From positions 372,001 through 436,000 of the forward strand of contig NZ_FWFR01000001.1 in assembly GCF_900172325.1 (NCBI RefSeq): a stretch of DNA of 64,000 bases, written 5' to 3'. The first letter of the stretch is position 1; each line of letters starts with the position of its first letter. Under the pieces are notes generated by a model. It saw nothing but the letters and a program-made list of their open reading frames with translations. It had not been told where the DNA came from and did not search any database. The DNA is from Oceanibacterium hippocampi (lineage in GTDB: Bacteria > Pseudomonadota > Alphaproteobacteria > Sneathiellales > Sneathiellaceae). Of the stretch, positions 47,669 to 56,793 are shown in pieces. The translations under genes and the position numbers were made by a program.

Positions 47669-47995
47669 TTATTCCTCCGTCTTTCGCGCGGCCTTCTCGG
47701 CAACCCCGGAGACCCCTTCGCGCCGTTCCAGTTCGTTCCAGACATCTTCCGGGCGAATGCCGAGTGCCGCCCAGAGAACCATCAGGTGATAGAGGAGATC
47801 GGCGCTTTCGCGAACCGTTGCCTCCGGACCTTCGCGGAGCGCCGCGATGACCGTTTCGACCGCCTCCTCGCCGAGCTTCTGGGCGATCTTGCCCTCCCCG
47901 CGAGCGAACAGCTTGGCCGTATAGGAGGTTTCGGCCGCGGCGGCTTTCCGGCTTTCGATCACCGCGTAAAGGCGATCGAGAACCGCCGCCGTCAT
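47669..47995 (-). CDS. hisE: Phosphoribosyl-ATP pyrophosphatase
   Basis: A 108-residue MazG-like enzyme for the second step of histidine synthesis. SYTAKLFARGEGKIAQKLGEEAVETVIAA (in segments) carries the E-x2-E metal motif, with ESADLLYHLMVLWAALGI after it. An in-frame GTG at 48010, overlapping the hisF stop (GTGA) and preceded by GGGGGGA, is a credible alternative start giving 113 residues; the ATG at 47995 gives the usual length. Confidence 0.92.
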   Translation of the reverse strand: MTAAVLDRLYAVIESRKAAAAETSYTAKLFARGEGKIAQKLGEEAVETVIAALREGPEATVRESADLLYHLMVLWAALGIRPEDVWNELERREGVSGVAEKAARKTEE

Positions 47996-48006
47996 GTCGT
48001 CGCCGC

Positions 48007-48783
<777 letters not shown>

Positions 48784-48790
48784 GGTCCGG

Positions 48791-49513
48791 TCAGGCCGCC
48801 AAGGCCAGAGCCGCGGCGGCGTCGACGCGGCCGTCATAGAGCGCGCGGCCGATGATCGCGCCGGCGATCCGCCCCGAGGCGGCGGCCTTCAGCCGCTCCA
48901 GGTCGGCGATCTCCGAGACCCCGCCCGAGGCGATGACCGGCAGGCTGAGGGCTTCGGCGAGCGCCGCCGTGGCCTCGACATTCGGCCCTTCCAGCGTGCC
49001 GTCCCGGTCGATGTCGGTATAGATGATGGCGGCGACCCCCGCATCCTCGAAGCGCCGCGCCAGATCGAGCGCGGAAATCGCCGTCGCCTCCGCCCAGCCC
49101 GAGACCGCGACCATGCCGGCGCGGGCGTCGATGCCGACCGCGATCCGGCCCGGATAACGGGCGCAGGCCTCGCGGACCAGGGCCGGGTCGCGCACCGCCA
49201 GCGTGCCGAGAATGACCCGCGCCAGGCCCTTGTCGAGCCAGTAGTCGATGGTCGCCAGATCACGGATCCCGCCGCCAAGCTGGGCCGGCAGATCGGTCGC
49301 GGCGAGGATCGCCTCGACCGCCTCGCCGTTGACCGGCTTGCCGGCGAAGGCGCCGTCGAGATCGACCAGGTGCAGATGACGGAAACCGGCCGCCGCGAAG
49401 GCGCCGGCCTGGGCGGCCGGACTGTCGTTGAAGACCGTCGCCTGTGACATCTCGCCCTTGTAGAGGCGCACGCACTGGCCGCCCTTCAGATCGATGGCGG
49501 GGTAAAGCTCCAT
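48791..49513 (-). CDS. hisA: HisA isomerase
   Basis: A 240-residue TIM-barrel isomerase converting ProFAR to [22 protein letters not shown] contains the catalytic Asp and [14 protein letters not shown] the second one, with the SGGV phosphate loop near the C-terminus. Part of the his cluster, 4 bp downstream of the GNAT gene. Confidence 0.95.
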   Translation of the reverse strand: MELYPAIDLKGGQCVRLYKGEMSQATVFNDSPAAQAGAFAAAGFRHLHLVDLDGAFAGKPVNGEAVEAILAATDLPAQLGGGIRDLATIDYWLDKGLARVILGTLAVRDPALVREACARYPGRIAVGIDARAGMVAVSGWAEATAISALDLARRFEDAGVAAIIYTDIDRDGTLEGPNVEATAALAEALSLPVIASGGVSEIADLERLKAAASGRIAGAIIGRALYDGRVDAAAALALAA

Positions 49514-49517
49514 GCCG

Positions 49518-50054
49518 TCAGCTCGCTTCCAGATCCTTGCTGTAGAAATAGCCTTCGACATACTCGCCGTTGACCCGTGCATACTTCGCCTTGGTCGCCC
49601 AGCGCTGGAACCCGCGGCCTTCATAGAGCGCGATCGCCGCGTGCTGGCTGGCGCGCACGTCGAGATCCAGCACCCGGTAGCCGTGCGCCCGGGCGGACAG
49701 CTCGATCTCGTGCAGGAGACCCCGCGCAAGGCCGTGGCCGCGCGCATAGGGCGCGACGAAGAAGGTCGTCACCTGGGCGATATGGGCCCCGGCCTCGTTG
49801 TTCGGATAGGGCTTCACCAGCTGGCCGGTACCGACGATGCGGCCGTCGAGCCGGGCGACATAGAGTTCCCGGACCGGCACCAGGAGGACGCCCTTCCAGT
49901 ATTTCTCCAGCGATTCGCGTGGCGGCGGTTTCAGCCAGCCGAATCCGTTGCCGTCGATGATGGCCTGTTCGGTGGCTTCGCAGATGTCGAAGAGATCCGC
50001 CTTGCTGAACTTCGTCAGGCGTTCGATCGACGCCTGAACGGCGCTGTGCTCCAT
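49518..50054 (-). CDS. GNAT family N-acetyltransferase
   Basis: A 178-residue protein. The C-terminal GNAT core is visible: [23 protein letters not shown] (the R/Q-x-x-G-x-G/A acetyl-CoA loop as ARGHGLA), [21 protein letters not shown], plus an N-terminal helix-rich part. It lies inside the his operon between hisH and hisA, 31 bp after hisH. Its acceptor is unknown and may be unrelated to histidine synthesis. Confidence 0.8.
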   Translation of the reverse strand: MEHSAVQASIERLTKFSKADLFDICEATEQAIIDGNGFGWLKPPPRESLEKYWKGVLLVPVRELYVARLDGRIVGTGQLVKPYPNNEAGAHIAQVTTFFVAPYARGHGLARGLLHEIELSARAHGYRVLDLDVRASQHAAIALYEGRGFQRWATKAKYARVNGEYVEGYFYSKDLEAS

Positions 50055-50085
50055 CGCTTCCTCTTGTTTCCCGATCGCTCCGGAC

Positions 50086-50727
50086 TCAGGGCTGCCACGC
50101 CAGGAAATTGGCGATCAGCCGGAGTCCGACGGTCTGGCTTTTCTCGGGATGGAATTGTGTTCCTACCATATTGTCGCGGCCGATCATCGCGACAACGGGC
50201 CCGCCGTATTCTACCTCGGCTATGCCGTCGGCGGGATTGTCGAGCGCGAAACGATAGCTGTGCACGAAATAGGCGTGATCGCCGTCCGCGATCCCGTCGA
50301 GAAGCGGATGATCGCGACGCCGGGCAAGCTCGTTCCAGCCCATGTGCGGCACCTTCAGGTCCGGGTCGCTCGGTGCGATCGGCACGACCGCGCCCGGAAT
50401 CCAGCCGAGCCCGGCGACGGTGCGATGCTCGCGCCCCTCGCCGGCCATCAGCTGCATGCCGACGCAGATCCCGAAGAACGGCCGTCCGCGCACGCGGACA
50501 GCCTCCTCGAGCGCCTCGACCATTCCGTCGAGCGCCATCAGGCCGGCACGGCAGTCGGCGAAGGCACCGACACCCGGCAGCACGATGCGGTCGGCCGCGG
50601 CGACATCCTCGGCCCGCGCGCTGACCACAACCGGCATTGTCAGGCCCTGCTCGCGGGCCGCGCGTTCGAACGCCTTCGCCGCCGAGCGCAGGTTGCCCGA
50701 GCCGTAATCGACGATCACGACGCTCAT
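50086..50727 (-). CDS. hisH: Imidazole glycerol phosphate synthase glutaminase subunit HisH
   Basis: A 213-residue class I glutaminase. The nucleophile Cys is in [12 protein letters not shown], the His-Glu pair in [30 protein letters not shown] is the family start. It supplies ammonia to HisF. Its ATG overlaps the stop of the DUF2628 gene by 4 bp. Confidence 0.95.
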   Translation of the reverse strand: MSVVIVDYGSGNLRSAAKAFERAAREQGLTMPVVVSARAEDVAAADRIVLPGVGAFADCRAGLMALDGMVEALEEAVRVRGRPFFGICVGMQLMAGEGREHRTVAGLGWIPGAVVPIAPSDPDLKVPHMGWNELARRRDHPLLDGIADGDHAYFVHSYRFALDNPADGIAEVEYGGPVVAMIGRDNMVGTQFHPEKSQTVGLRLIANFLAWQP

Positions 50728-51122
50728 GACGCCCCCCGTGCCCAGACCCGGAGCGGCGTCGACAGGTCGATCAGCCGCTGTTCGGCCGCGCCGATATCGC
50801 GGCCGCCGACGACGCCGAGTTCCCGGTAGCCGCGACGGCCGAGCGTCCAGCGCCGGAGGTCGTTGGCGCTCATCGCGAACAGCAGGTTGAGTCCGAGCAT
50901 TGCCAGCGAGGCGCCGTTGGTGTCGAGATGCAGGAGTGGCACAGCGAGCGAGAGCGCCGACGACAGGATGACGAACAGCAACGCCACCAGCCAGAGCCGG
51001 TGATAGAGCGCCCAGAGCGGCGGCACGAGGAGTGCCCACCAGGCAAATCCCTCGCGCACGAGGACGAGGCCATCGCCGTCCAACGGGCGGCCCGGCCGAT
51101 AATGTGCCGTGTAGATCCGCAT
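50724..51122 (-). CDS. DUF2628 family small membrane protein
   Basis: A 132-residue protein with a hydrophobic core of two to three helices ([39 protein letters not shown]) and the DUF2628-type start [10 protein letters not shown]. Function unknown. It lies between hisB and hisH, a placement conserved in several alphaproteobacteria, and is translationally coupled to hisH. Confidence 0.78.
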   Translation of the reverse strand: MRIYTAHYRPGRPLDGDGLVLVREGFAWWALLVPPLWALYHRLWLVALLFVILSSALSLAVPLLHLDTNGASLAMLGLNLLFAMSANDLRRWTLGRRGYRELGVVGGRDIGAAEQRLIDLSTPLRVWARGAS

Positions 51123-51148
51123 CTTCAATCCGTCCGTGCGGCGCCGCC

Positions 51149-51748
51149 TCAGAGGCTGCCGCCGAGCACGCCCTTGGTCGAGGGTACCGCGTCGGCGCGG
51201 CGCGGGTCGATCTCGAGACCGGCGCGAAGCGCCCGCGCCAGTGCCTTGTAGCAGCTCTCGATGATATGGTGATTGTTGGTTCCGTAGAGGGTCTCGACAT
51301 GGAGCGTGATCCCGGCCGCCTGCGCGAAGGCCTGGAACCACTCCTTGAACAGTTCCGTGTCCATCTGGCCGAGCTTGTCGCGGCTGAAGTCGACGCGCCA
51401 GATCAGATAGGGGCGGTTCGAGATGTCGAGGGCGACCCGCGTCAGCGTCTCGTCCATCGGGATCAGCGCGTCGCCGTAGCGACGGATGCCGGTTCGATCG
51501 CCAAGCGCCTTGGCCACCGCTTCGCCGATGGCGATGCCGCTGTCCTCGGTCGTGTGGTGATAGTCGATATGGAGATCGCCCTTGGCCCGCAGGGTGATGT
51601 CGATCAGGCTGTGCCGCGAAAGCTGCTCCAGCATGTGATCGAGGAACCCGATTCCGGTTTCCACATCATAGACACCGTTGCCGTCGAGATTGATCTCGAC
51701 AGTGATGTCGGTTTCCTTGGTCTTGCGTTCGATGCGCGCCTTGCGCAT
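51149..51748 (-). CDS. hisB: Imidazoleglycerol-phosphate dehydratase
   Basis: A 199-residue manganese enzyme of histidine synthesis. Metal motifs [30 protein letters not shown] and [17 protein letters not shown] are intact. It is the monofunctional form with no phosphatase domain. First certain gene of the his unit in this window. Confidence 0.95.
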   Translation of the reverse strand: MRKARIERKTKETDITVEINLDGNGVYDVETGIGFLDHMLEQLSRHSLIDITLRAKGDLHIDYHHTTEDSGIAIGEAVAKALGDRTGIRRYGDALIPMDETLTRVALDISNRPYLIWRVDFSRDKLGQMDTELFKEWFQAFAQAAGITLHVETLYGTNNHHIIESCYKALARALRAGLEIDPRRADAVPSTKGVLGGSL

Positions 51749-51838
51749 GGGCCGTCTCCGGACAGGTACCAGTCAAGCAGCGCCCATATAGCAGGAAGTC
51801 CGGAGAAGTGCACGCCGGCAAAGAGGGCGGGGTGACCG

Positions 51839-52066
51839 TCAGGAACGGCCCTTGTCCCCGCCCTCCGCCTTGCGGACCGCTTCATCGGCGGCGGCAACCG
51901 CGAAATCGATACGGTCCGCAAGCTCTCTGAAGTCCGCCGCCCGGGCGTCGATCCGGACGTAAAGGAGAAGTTCGCGAATGGCGCGCGCGGTCCGCTGGTG
52001 TCCTTCCCCGGCCGTTTCCCGGCCTGGCCCGGCCCCGAACCCGTTCACCGCCTGTCCTCCGGACAT
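51839..52066 (-). CDS. Small hypothetical protein
   Basis: A 75-residue reading frame of unknown function, helix-prone in its C-terminal half (RAIRELLLYVRIDARAADFR, ELADRIDFAVAAADEAVR). AAAGGACGGGACC precedes the ATG at 52066. It is 90 bp upstream of hisB on the same strand and divergent from hslV. A real small gene is plausible but coding is not proved. Confidence 0.4.
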   Translation of the reverse strand: MSGGQAVNGFGAGPGRETAGEGHQRTARAIRELLLYVRIDARAADFRELADRIDFAVAAADEAVRKAEGGDKGRS

Positions 52067-52193
52067 GGTCCCGTCCTTTCCCGCCATCCGCCGCCGCATA
52101 CCCATCCGCTGCAGATAGGACGCTCCCGCGCAGCCGTTGTGACGGGGACCGCGCCCTTGATCGGGCGCGCGGGCCGCCTAAATCTGCGTGGTG

Positions 52194-52224
52194 GTTGTTT
52201 CGCCGCCCGCGCACCCTTTATAAG
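52194..52224 (+). promoter_or_regulatory. RpoH-type heat-shock promoter of hslVU
   Basis: GTTG (52194-52197), a 17-bp spacer and CCTTTATAAG (52215-52224) match CTTG-N17/18-CYTATNTNNG with one mismatch in each box. It sits 38 bp before the hslV start. hslVU is a classic heat-shock operon, so this fits its expected control. Confidence 0.65.
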
Positions 52225-52262
52225 AATCACTCCTCCCGACAATCGAGACCGAGGTACCACCG

Positions 52263-52802
52263 TTGAGTGAGCAAAGCTGGCATGGCACGACGATCCTCTG
52301 CGTTCGTAAGGACGGCCGGGTCGTCGTCGCGGGCGACGGGCAGGTCAGTCTCGGCCAGACGGTGATCAAGTCGAACGCGCGCAAGGTAAGGCGCATCGGC
52401 AAGGGTCAGGTGATCGTCGGTTTCGCCGGCGCGACCGCCGACGCCTTCACGCTGTTCGAACGCCTCGAGGCCAAGCTCGAGAAGCATCCCGCGAATCTGA
52501 TGCGTGCGGCCGTCGAACTCGCCAAGGACTGGCGCACCGATCGTTACCTGCGCCGGCTGGAAGCGATGATGGCCGTCGCCGACACCGAGACCAGCCTCGT
52601 GCTGACCGGCAACGGCGACGTGCTGGAGCCCTCGGACGGCCTGATCGGGATCGGCTCCGGCGGCAACTACGCGCTCGCCGCGGCCCGCGCGCTTATGCCG
52701 ATCGACGGCCTGTCGGCCGAGGACGTGGCGCGCCGCGCGATGGCGATCGCCGGCGAGATATGCGTCTATACGAACGACCAAATCACCCTTGAAAGCCTCT
52801 GA
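52263..52802 (+). CDS. hslV: ATP-dependent protease subunit HslV
   Basis: A 179-residue N-terminal nucleophile protease. After processing, Thr in [12 protein letters not shown] becomes the catalytic N-terminus. [36 protein letters not shown] and [14 protein letters not shown] are family blocks. The start codon is TTG, preceded by GAGGTACCACC. Paired with hslU 6 bp downstream. Confidence 0.94.
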   Translation: MSEQSWHGTTILCVRKDGRVVVAGDGQVSLGQTVIKSNARKVRRIGKGQVIVGFAGATADAFTLFERLEAKLEKHPANLMRAAVELAKDWRTDRYLRRLEAMMAVADTETSLVLTGNGDVLEPSDGLIGIGSGGNYALAAARALMPIDGLSAEDVARRAMAIAGEICVYTNDQITLESL

Positions 52803-52808
52803 GTCCCG

Positions 52809-54116
52809 ATGTCCGAATTCACACCGCGCGAAATCGTCCACGAGCTGGACCGCTATATCATCGGCCAGAAGGACGCCAAGAGGGCGGTCGCGATCGCGCT
52901 CCGCAACCGCTGGCGGCGCCAGCAGCTGCCGGACGACCTGCGCGAGGAAGTACTGCCGAAGAACATCCTGATGATCGGCCCGACGGGCGTCGGCAAGACC
53001 GAGATCTCCCGGCGGCTCGCCCGTCTCGCCCAGGCCCCGTTCCTGAAGATCGAGGCGACCAAGTTCACCGAGGTCGGTTATGTCGGCCGCGATGTCGAGC
53101 AGATCATCCGCGATCTCGTGGAGATCTCGATCGGCATGACGCGCGAACTGAAGCGCAAGGAGGTTCGCGCCCGGGCCGAACTCGCAGCGGAGGAACGCGT
53201 GCTGGACGCGCTGGTCGGCGAACGCGCCTCGCCGGACACGCGGCAGAAGTTCCGCGCCCGGTTGCGCCAGGGTGAACTCGACGACAAGGAAATCGAGATC
53301 AGCGTCCAGGATCAGGGCGGCGGCCTGCCCACCTTCGAGATTCCCGGCATGCCCGGGGCCCAGATGGGGATGCTCAATCTCAACGACATTTTCGGCAAGG
53401 CGATGGGCGGCCGCTCGAAGCCGAAGCGGCTCAAGGTCGGCGAGAGCTACAGCGTCCTGATCGACGAGGAGAGCGACAAGCTGCTGGACCAGGAGGCGCT
53501 CGTCCGGGACGCGATCGAGGCGGTCGAGAACAACGGGATCGTCTTCCTCGACGAGATCGACAAGATCACGGCGCGCTCGGAGCGGACCGGAGCCGATGTC
53601 AGCCGCGAAGGCGTGCAGCGCGATCTGCTGCCGCTGATCGAGGGCACGACGGTTGCCACAAAGCATGGCCCGGTCAAGACCGACCACGTGCTTTTCATCG
53701 CCTCGGGCGCCTTCCAGCTCGCCAAGCCGTCCGACCTGCTGCCCGAGTTGCAGGGCCGGCTGCCGATCCGGGTCGAACTCGACGCGCTCACCAAGGACGA
53801 CTTCCGTCGCATTCTCTGCGAGCCGGAAGCGAGCCTGATCAAGCAGTATGTGGCACTGCTCGCGACCGAGAGCGTGACGCTCGACTTCACCGACGATGCG
53901 ATCGACGAGATCGCCCGCATCGCCGCCGAGGTCAATGCGACGGTCGAGAATATCGGCGCCCGGCGGCTGCATACGGTGCTCGAGCGCGTGCTCGACGAGA
54001 TCAGCTTCTCCGCCACCGACCGCGGCGGCGAGCAGGTCCGCGTCGATGCCGCCTACGTGCGCGAGCACCTCGGCGACATCGTCGGCGACACCGACCTGAG
54101 CAAGTTCATCCTCTGA
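52809..54116 (+). CDS. hslU: ATP-dependent protease ATPase subunit HslU
   Basis: A 435-residue Clp/AAA+ unfoldase. Walker [16 protein letters not shown], Walker [11 protein letters not shown], the I-domain insertion (about 110-230) and the conserved C-terminal hydrophobic tail (LSKFIL) that inserts into HslV are present. [23 protein letters not shown] is the N-terminal signature (in segments). Full length. Confidence 0.95.
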   Translation: MSEFTPREIVHELDRYIIGQKDAKRAVAIALRNRWRRQQLPDDLREEVLPKNILMIGPTGVGKTEISRRLARLAQAPFLKIEATKFTEVGYVGRDVEQIIRDLVEISIGMTRELKRKEVRARAELAAEERVLDALVGERASPDTRQKFRARLRQGELDDKEIEISVQDQGGGLPTFEIPGMPGAQMGMLNLNDIFGKAMGGRSKPKRLKVGESYSVLIDEESDKLLDQEALVRDAIEAVENNGIVFLDEIDKITARSERTGADVSREGVQRDLLPLIEGTTVATKHGPVKTDHVLFIASGAFQLAKPSDLLPELQGRLPIRVELDALTKDDFRRILCEPEASLIKQYVALLATESVTLDFTDDAIDEIARIAAEVNATVENIGARRLHTVLERVLDEISFSATDRGGEQVRVDAAYVREHLGDIVGDTDLSKFIL

Positions 54117-54150
54117 CCGCCATGCGATCGCCGGGTTGCCCGGACGGGTG

Positions 54151-54489
54151 TTACTCGACCGGATCGTCCAGCATGTGACGGCCTTCCGCGTCGTCGAGCT
54201 CGAGAACCCAGAGATCGGGATCGCGACCGACCTGCCGGTCGATATAGGCATCCGCCTCGGGCTCGGCGACCGGCTCCGGCCCGGTCGCCCGATGCCAGAC
54301 TCGGTTGCCGTCAAGGTCGCGTGCCTGGCTCAAGACGGCAACCCCCGCCCCCTGAAAGTTGAGCTTGATCAGCACCGTCCCGGCATGGTCGTCGCCATGA
54401 CGGACGACCACGGCCATCATGCCGGCCGCGAACCAGCGCCGGATCTGCGCCTTCACCCAGATCTCCGTGCGTAGGCGGACCTCGCTCAC
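54151..54489 (-). CDS. DUF1491 family protein
   Basis: A 112-residue protein matching the alphaproteobacterial DUF1491 family: EVRLRTEIWVKAQIRRW, GTVLIKLNF, GPEPVAEPEADAYIDRQVGRDPDLWVLELDD (in segments). Function unknown. The GTG start overlaps the stop of the upstream cyclase gene by 4 bp (GTGA). Convergent with hslU. Confidence 0.75.
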   Translation of the reverse strand: MSEVRLRTEIWVKAQIRRWFAAGMMAVVVRHGDDHAGTVLIKLNFQGAGVAVLSQARDLDGNRVWHRATGPEPVAEPEADAYIDRQVGRDPDLWVLELDDAEGRHMLDDPVE

Positions 54490-55718
54490 TCGACTTTCTC
54501 CCCGACCGGCGCGAAGACCGCCTGCGGCCTGGCGATACCCTTCAGGGAGAATTCGCCAAGTGCCTCGTAGCGGCCGCCGGAGCAGGCGGCGAAATCGGCT
54601 GAGACCAGCAGCGGGCGACCGAGCGCCAGGGAGAGCCCCTCGATCCGGCTGACCAGATTGACGGCCGCGCCGATCACGGTGAAATCGAGCCGCGCGGGCG
54701 CGCCGATGTTGCCGTAGTGGACATCGCCGATGTGGAGCGCGAGCCCGTGGCCGATGGCCGGCTGGCCGATATCGCCACGGCGCCGGTTGAGCGCCGCCAT
54801 GTCGCCCGTCGCCTCGACGGCGGCGGCAAGCACCCGGGCGCAAGTCTCCGCCTCGGTCTCGCCATCCCGTGGCGGAAAGATCGCCAGCATCGCGTCGCCA
54901 ATGAATTTCAGGACTTCACCGCCGGCCTCGGCGACGGCGCCCGCCATGACCTCGAAATAGTCGTTCAGGGCGGCAATCACGCGGTCCGCCGGCTGGCGCT
55001 CGGAAAGCCCGGTGAAGTCCCGCATGTCGCAATACCAGATGGCGGCGTGGATCGACCGGCCCGAGCCGCGGACAATCTCGCCGGAGAGCACCTGGCGGCC
55101 GGTCTCGTGCCCCAGATAGGTATCGAGAAGCACCCGGGACAGCGTTTTCAGCCACTGCAGCTCAAGGAGCGGGACAAGCGTCGCCACTGCATCGCGGATC
55201 TCGTCCAGTTCGCTGTCGTCGAAGCCGCCGGGCCGTCGCGTGGCGAAGGTGAACGCGTTCGTCTTGCCGTCGCCGAACGGCACGGGCAGCACGATGTAGT
55301 CGGTGATCCCCTCTTCCAGGAGATCGGTCAGGATCGGGAAATCCAGCAGCGGCGCATCGCCTTCGAGACTCCGGCGCACCTCGCCGTGACCTTCGAAGAT
55401 CAGGCGGATAGGGCTGTTCATGTAGACCGGATTGCGCTGCGCGCCATGCGGCCGCCGGATCTCGCGCAGGCCTGGCTCCTCCGGGCGCCAGAAATAGAGC
55501 GCGACGGTATCCTGCGGATGGAGCGTCTGCACCACGTAGGACGCCCGGACGAGCGGCAGGCCGCTGTCGAGCAGGCGGCGGCAGAAGGCCTCGAGCAACG
55601 CCTCGGTGCCGTCGAGGTAGCGGCCTTCGGCGATCAACCAGTCGGCCACCCGTCCGAACGCCCGGTGGTCTTCCGGCCGGTCGCCGGCGTCGTTCGGGGT
55701 TACGCGGGAATCCGTCAT
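54486..55718 (-). CDS. Soluble class III adenylate/guanylate cyclase
   Basis: A 410-residue protein. Residues 20-200 form a GAF-like or family-specific sensor region (LPLVRASYVVQTLHPQDT, PIRLIFEGHGEVRRSLEGD) and 220-400 the cyclase. Metal Asp 231 (CDMRDFT) and Asp 275 (KFIGDAML), Lys 271, and FTVIGAAVNLVSRIE with Thr before the glycine loop are present. The Lys/Thr pattern points to ATP. No membrane segments. It is coupled to the DUF1491 gene. Confidence 0.8.
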   Translation of the reverse strand: MTDSRVTPNDAGDRPEDHRAFGRVADWLIAEGRYLDGTEALLEAFCRRLLDSGLPLVRASYVVQTLHPQDTVALYFWRPEEPGLREIRRPHGAQRNPVYMNSPIRLIFEGHGEVRRSLEGDAPLLDFPILTDLLEEGITDYIVLPVPFGDGKTNAFTFATRRPGGFDDSELDEIRDAVATLVPLLELQWLKTLSRVLLDTYLGHETGRQVLSGEIVRGSGRSIHAAIWYCDMRDFTGLSERQPADRVIAALNDYFEVMAGAVAEAGGEVLKFIGDAMLAIFPPRDGETEAETCARVLAAAVEATGDMAALNRRRGDIGQPAIGHGLALHIGDVHYGNIGAPARLDFTVIGAAVNLVSRIEGLSLALGRPLLVSADFAACSGGRYEALGEFSLKGIARPQAVFAPVGEKVE

Positions 55719-55867
55719 GCCGCGCACGATGCCAGCGCCGTGGGTCCGGGGCAAGGCGCCCGATCCCGGCCGGGCGAAAAGCCGGCTCGCAACCGGGACT
55801 TGCTGAATCCGGAATGCTTCGGCGCTACACTGGCCTGCACCTGCACCAGCCGGAGTCCCGGGACGCC

Positions 55868-56002
55868 ATGCGCCGTAAGATCCTGAACATGCTGTTGACG
55901 CTTGCCTTCGCCGCCATCGTCCTGCTCGGCTATGCCGCCGGACGGGGCTGGATCGAGGGCGAGCCGGTCGATGAATCGGTCCATCAGAATGTGCACCGGT
56001 AG
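55868..56002 (+). CDS. Small single-pass membrane protein candidate
   Basis: A 44-residue frame with one hydrophobic segment (NMLLTLAFAAIVLLGYAAG) and a polar tail. Immediately followed by another small frame. Likely a small inner-membrane protein if expressed; no homologue recognised. Confidence 0.4.
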   Translation: MRRKILNMLLTLAFAAIVLLGYAAGRGWIEGEPVDESVHQNVHR

Positions 56003-56044
56003 ATGGCCGGGGAAAACCGGGCGACGTTGCCCGGCGAGAAAGCC

Positions 56045-56284
56045 ATGACATCGGACAGGACGGCGACGCGACGGGATATCGAAGAGCTGGCCGGCGGGAT
56101 CGAAGCAGTCCAGAAAGCAGAGATCATGGCGCTTGGCACCACGCTTTCCGAACTCGGGCAGGCGCTCGCCTGGGCAGCCGGGGAAGGCGACGCGACGGAC
56201 AGGGACCGCCTTCCGCTGGCTGGCCGCGCGGCGCAAGTCCACAGGATCCTGACCCTGCCGTTCGCTTTCGACGAAGAGGAATAG
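56045..56284 (+). CDS. Small hypothetical protein
   Basis: A 79-residue, acidic, helix-prone protein (RRDIEELAGGIEAVQKAEIM, ALGTTLSELGQALAWAAGEG). The start at 56045 follows GAGAAAG; an in-frame ATG at 56003 abuts the preceding stop. It converges with the response-regulator gene (5 bp gap). Function unknown. Confidence 0.45.
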   Translation: MTSDRTATRRDIEELAGGIEAVQKAEIMALGTTLSELGQALAWAAGEGDATDRDRLPLAGRAAQVHRILTLPFAFDEEE

Positions 56285-56289
56285 GCCGG

Positions 56290-56661
56290 TCAGGCCTCGG
56301 CGCTCTTCAGCGCGCTCTTCAGGTCGGCGACATGCATCGGCTTGCTGAGCGTGGAGACCTCGAAGATGCCGCGCGATTTTCCGAGCAGTTCCGCGGAGCG
56401 CGCATAGGCGGGATTGTATCCGGTGACGATCAGAACCCGGGCCTGGTTGCGCCGCTTGATGAGCCAGTCGATGATCTCGATGCCGTCCCGCTCCGGCATG
56501 ACGATATCGAGGACGATCATGTCCGGCTCGAACTCGAGATAGGTTTCCTCGAACTTCCGCGGATCGCTGATCACCAGGACCGAGAAATCGAGACTCTCCG
56601 CGACCCGCCTCACGAAATCGCCGAAATCCGGCTCGTCGTCCATCACCAGTAGCCGCGGCAT
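56290..56661 (-). CDS. Single-domain response regulator
   Basis: A 123-residue CheY-like receiver. Acid pocket Asp 8/9 (VMDDEPDFG), phospho-acceptor Asp in IVLDIVMPERDG, the Thr in VLIVTGYNP and the Lys in STLSKPMHV are all present. There is no output domain. It lies downstream of the PAS histidine kinase on the same strand with its own promoter, so it may be that kinase's partner. Confidence 0.85.
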   Translation of the reverse strand: MPRLLVMDDEPDFGDFVRRVAESLDFSVLVISDPRKFEETYLEFEPDMIVLDIVMPERDGIEIIDWLIKRRNQARVLIVTGYNPAYARSAELLGKSRGIFEVSTLSKPMHVADLKSALKSAEA

Positions 56662-56688
56662 TCCGTCACCGAATCAGTGTCTTGTCGA

Positions 56689-56718
56689 ATTATCGGGTGC
56701 TAGCAAGCATATTGACAA
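56689..56718 (-). promoter_or_regulatory. Predicted promoter of the response-regulator gene
   Basis: Reading leftward, TTGTCA (56713-56718) and GATAAT (56689-56694) are 18 bp apart, about 30 bp before the ATG at 56661. A good sigma70-type promoter in an otherwise GC-rich region. Confidence 0.5.
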
Positions 56719-56793
56719 GCAGATTACAAGACCGGCGACCGGGTCCAGGGTCGCGGGTGCCGGCAAGCGGCATGCGGGCGGTCCGAGCGCGCC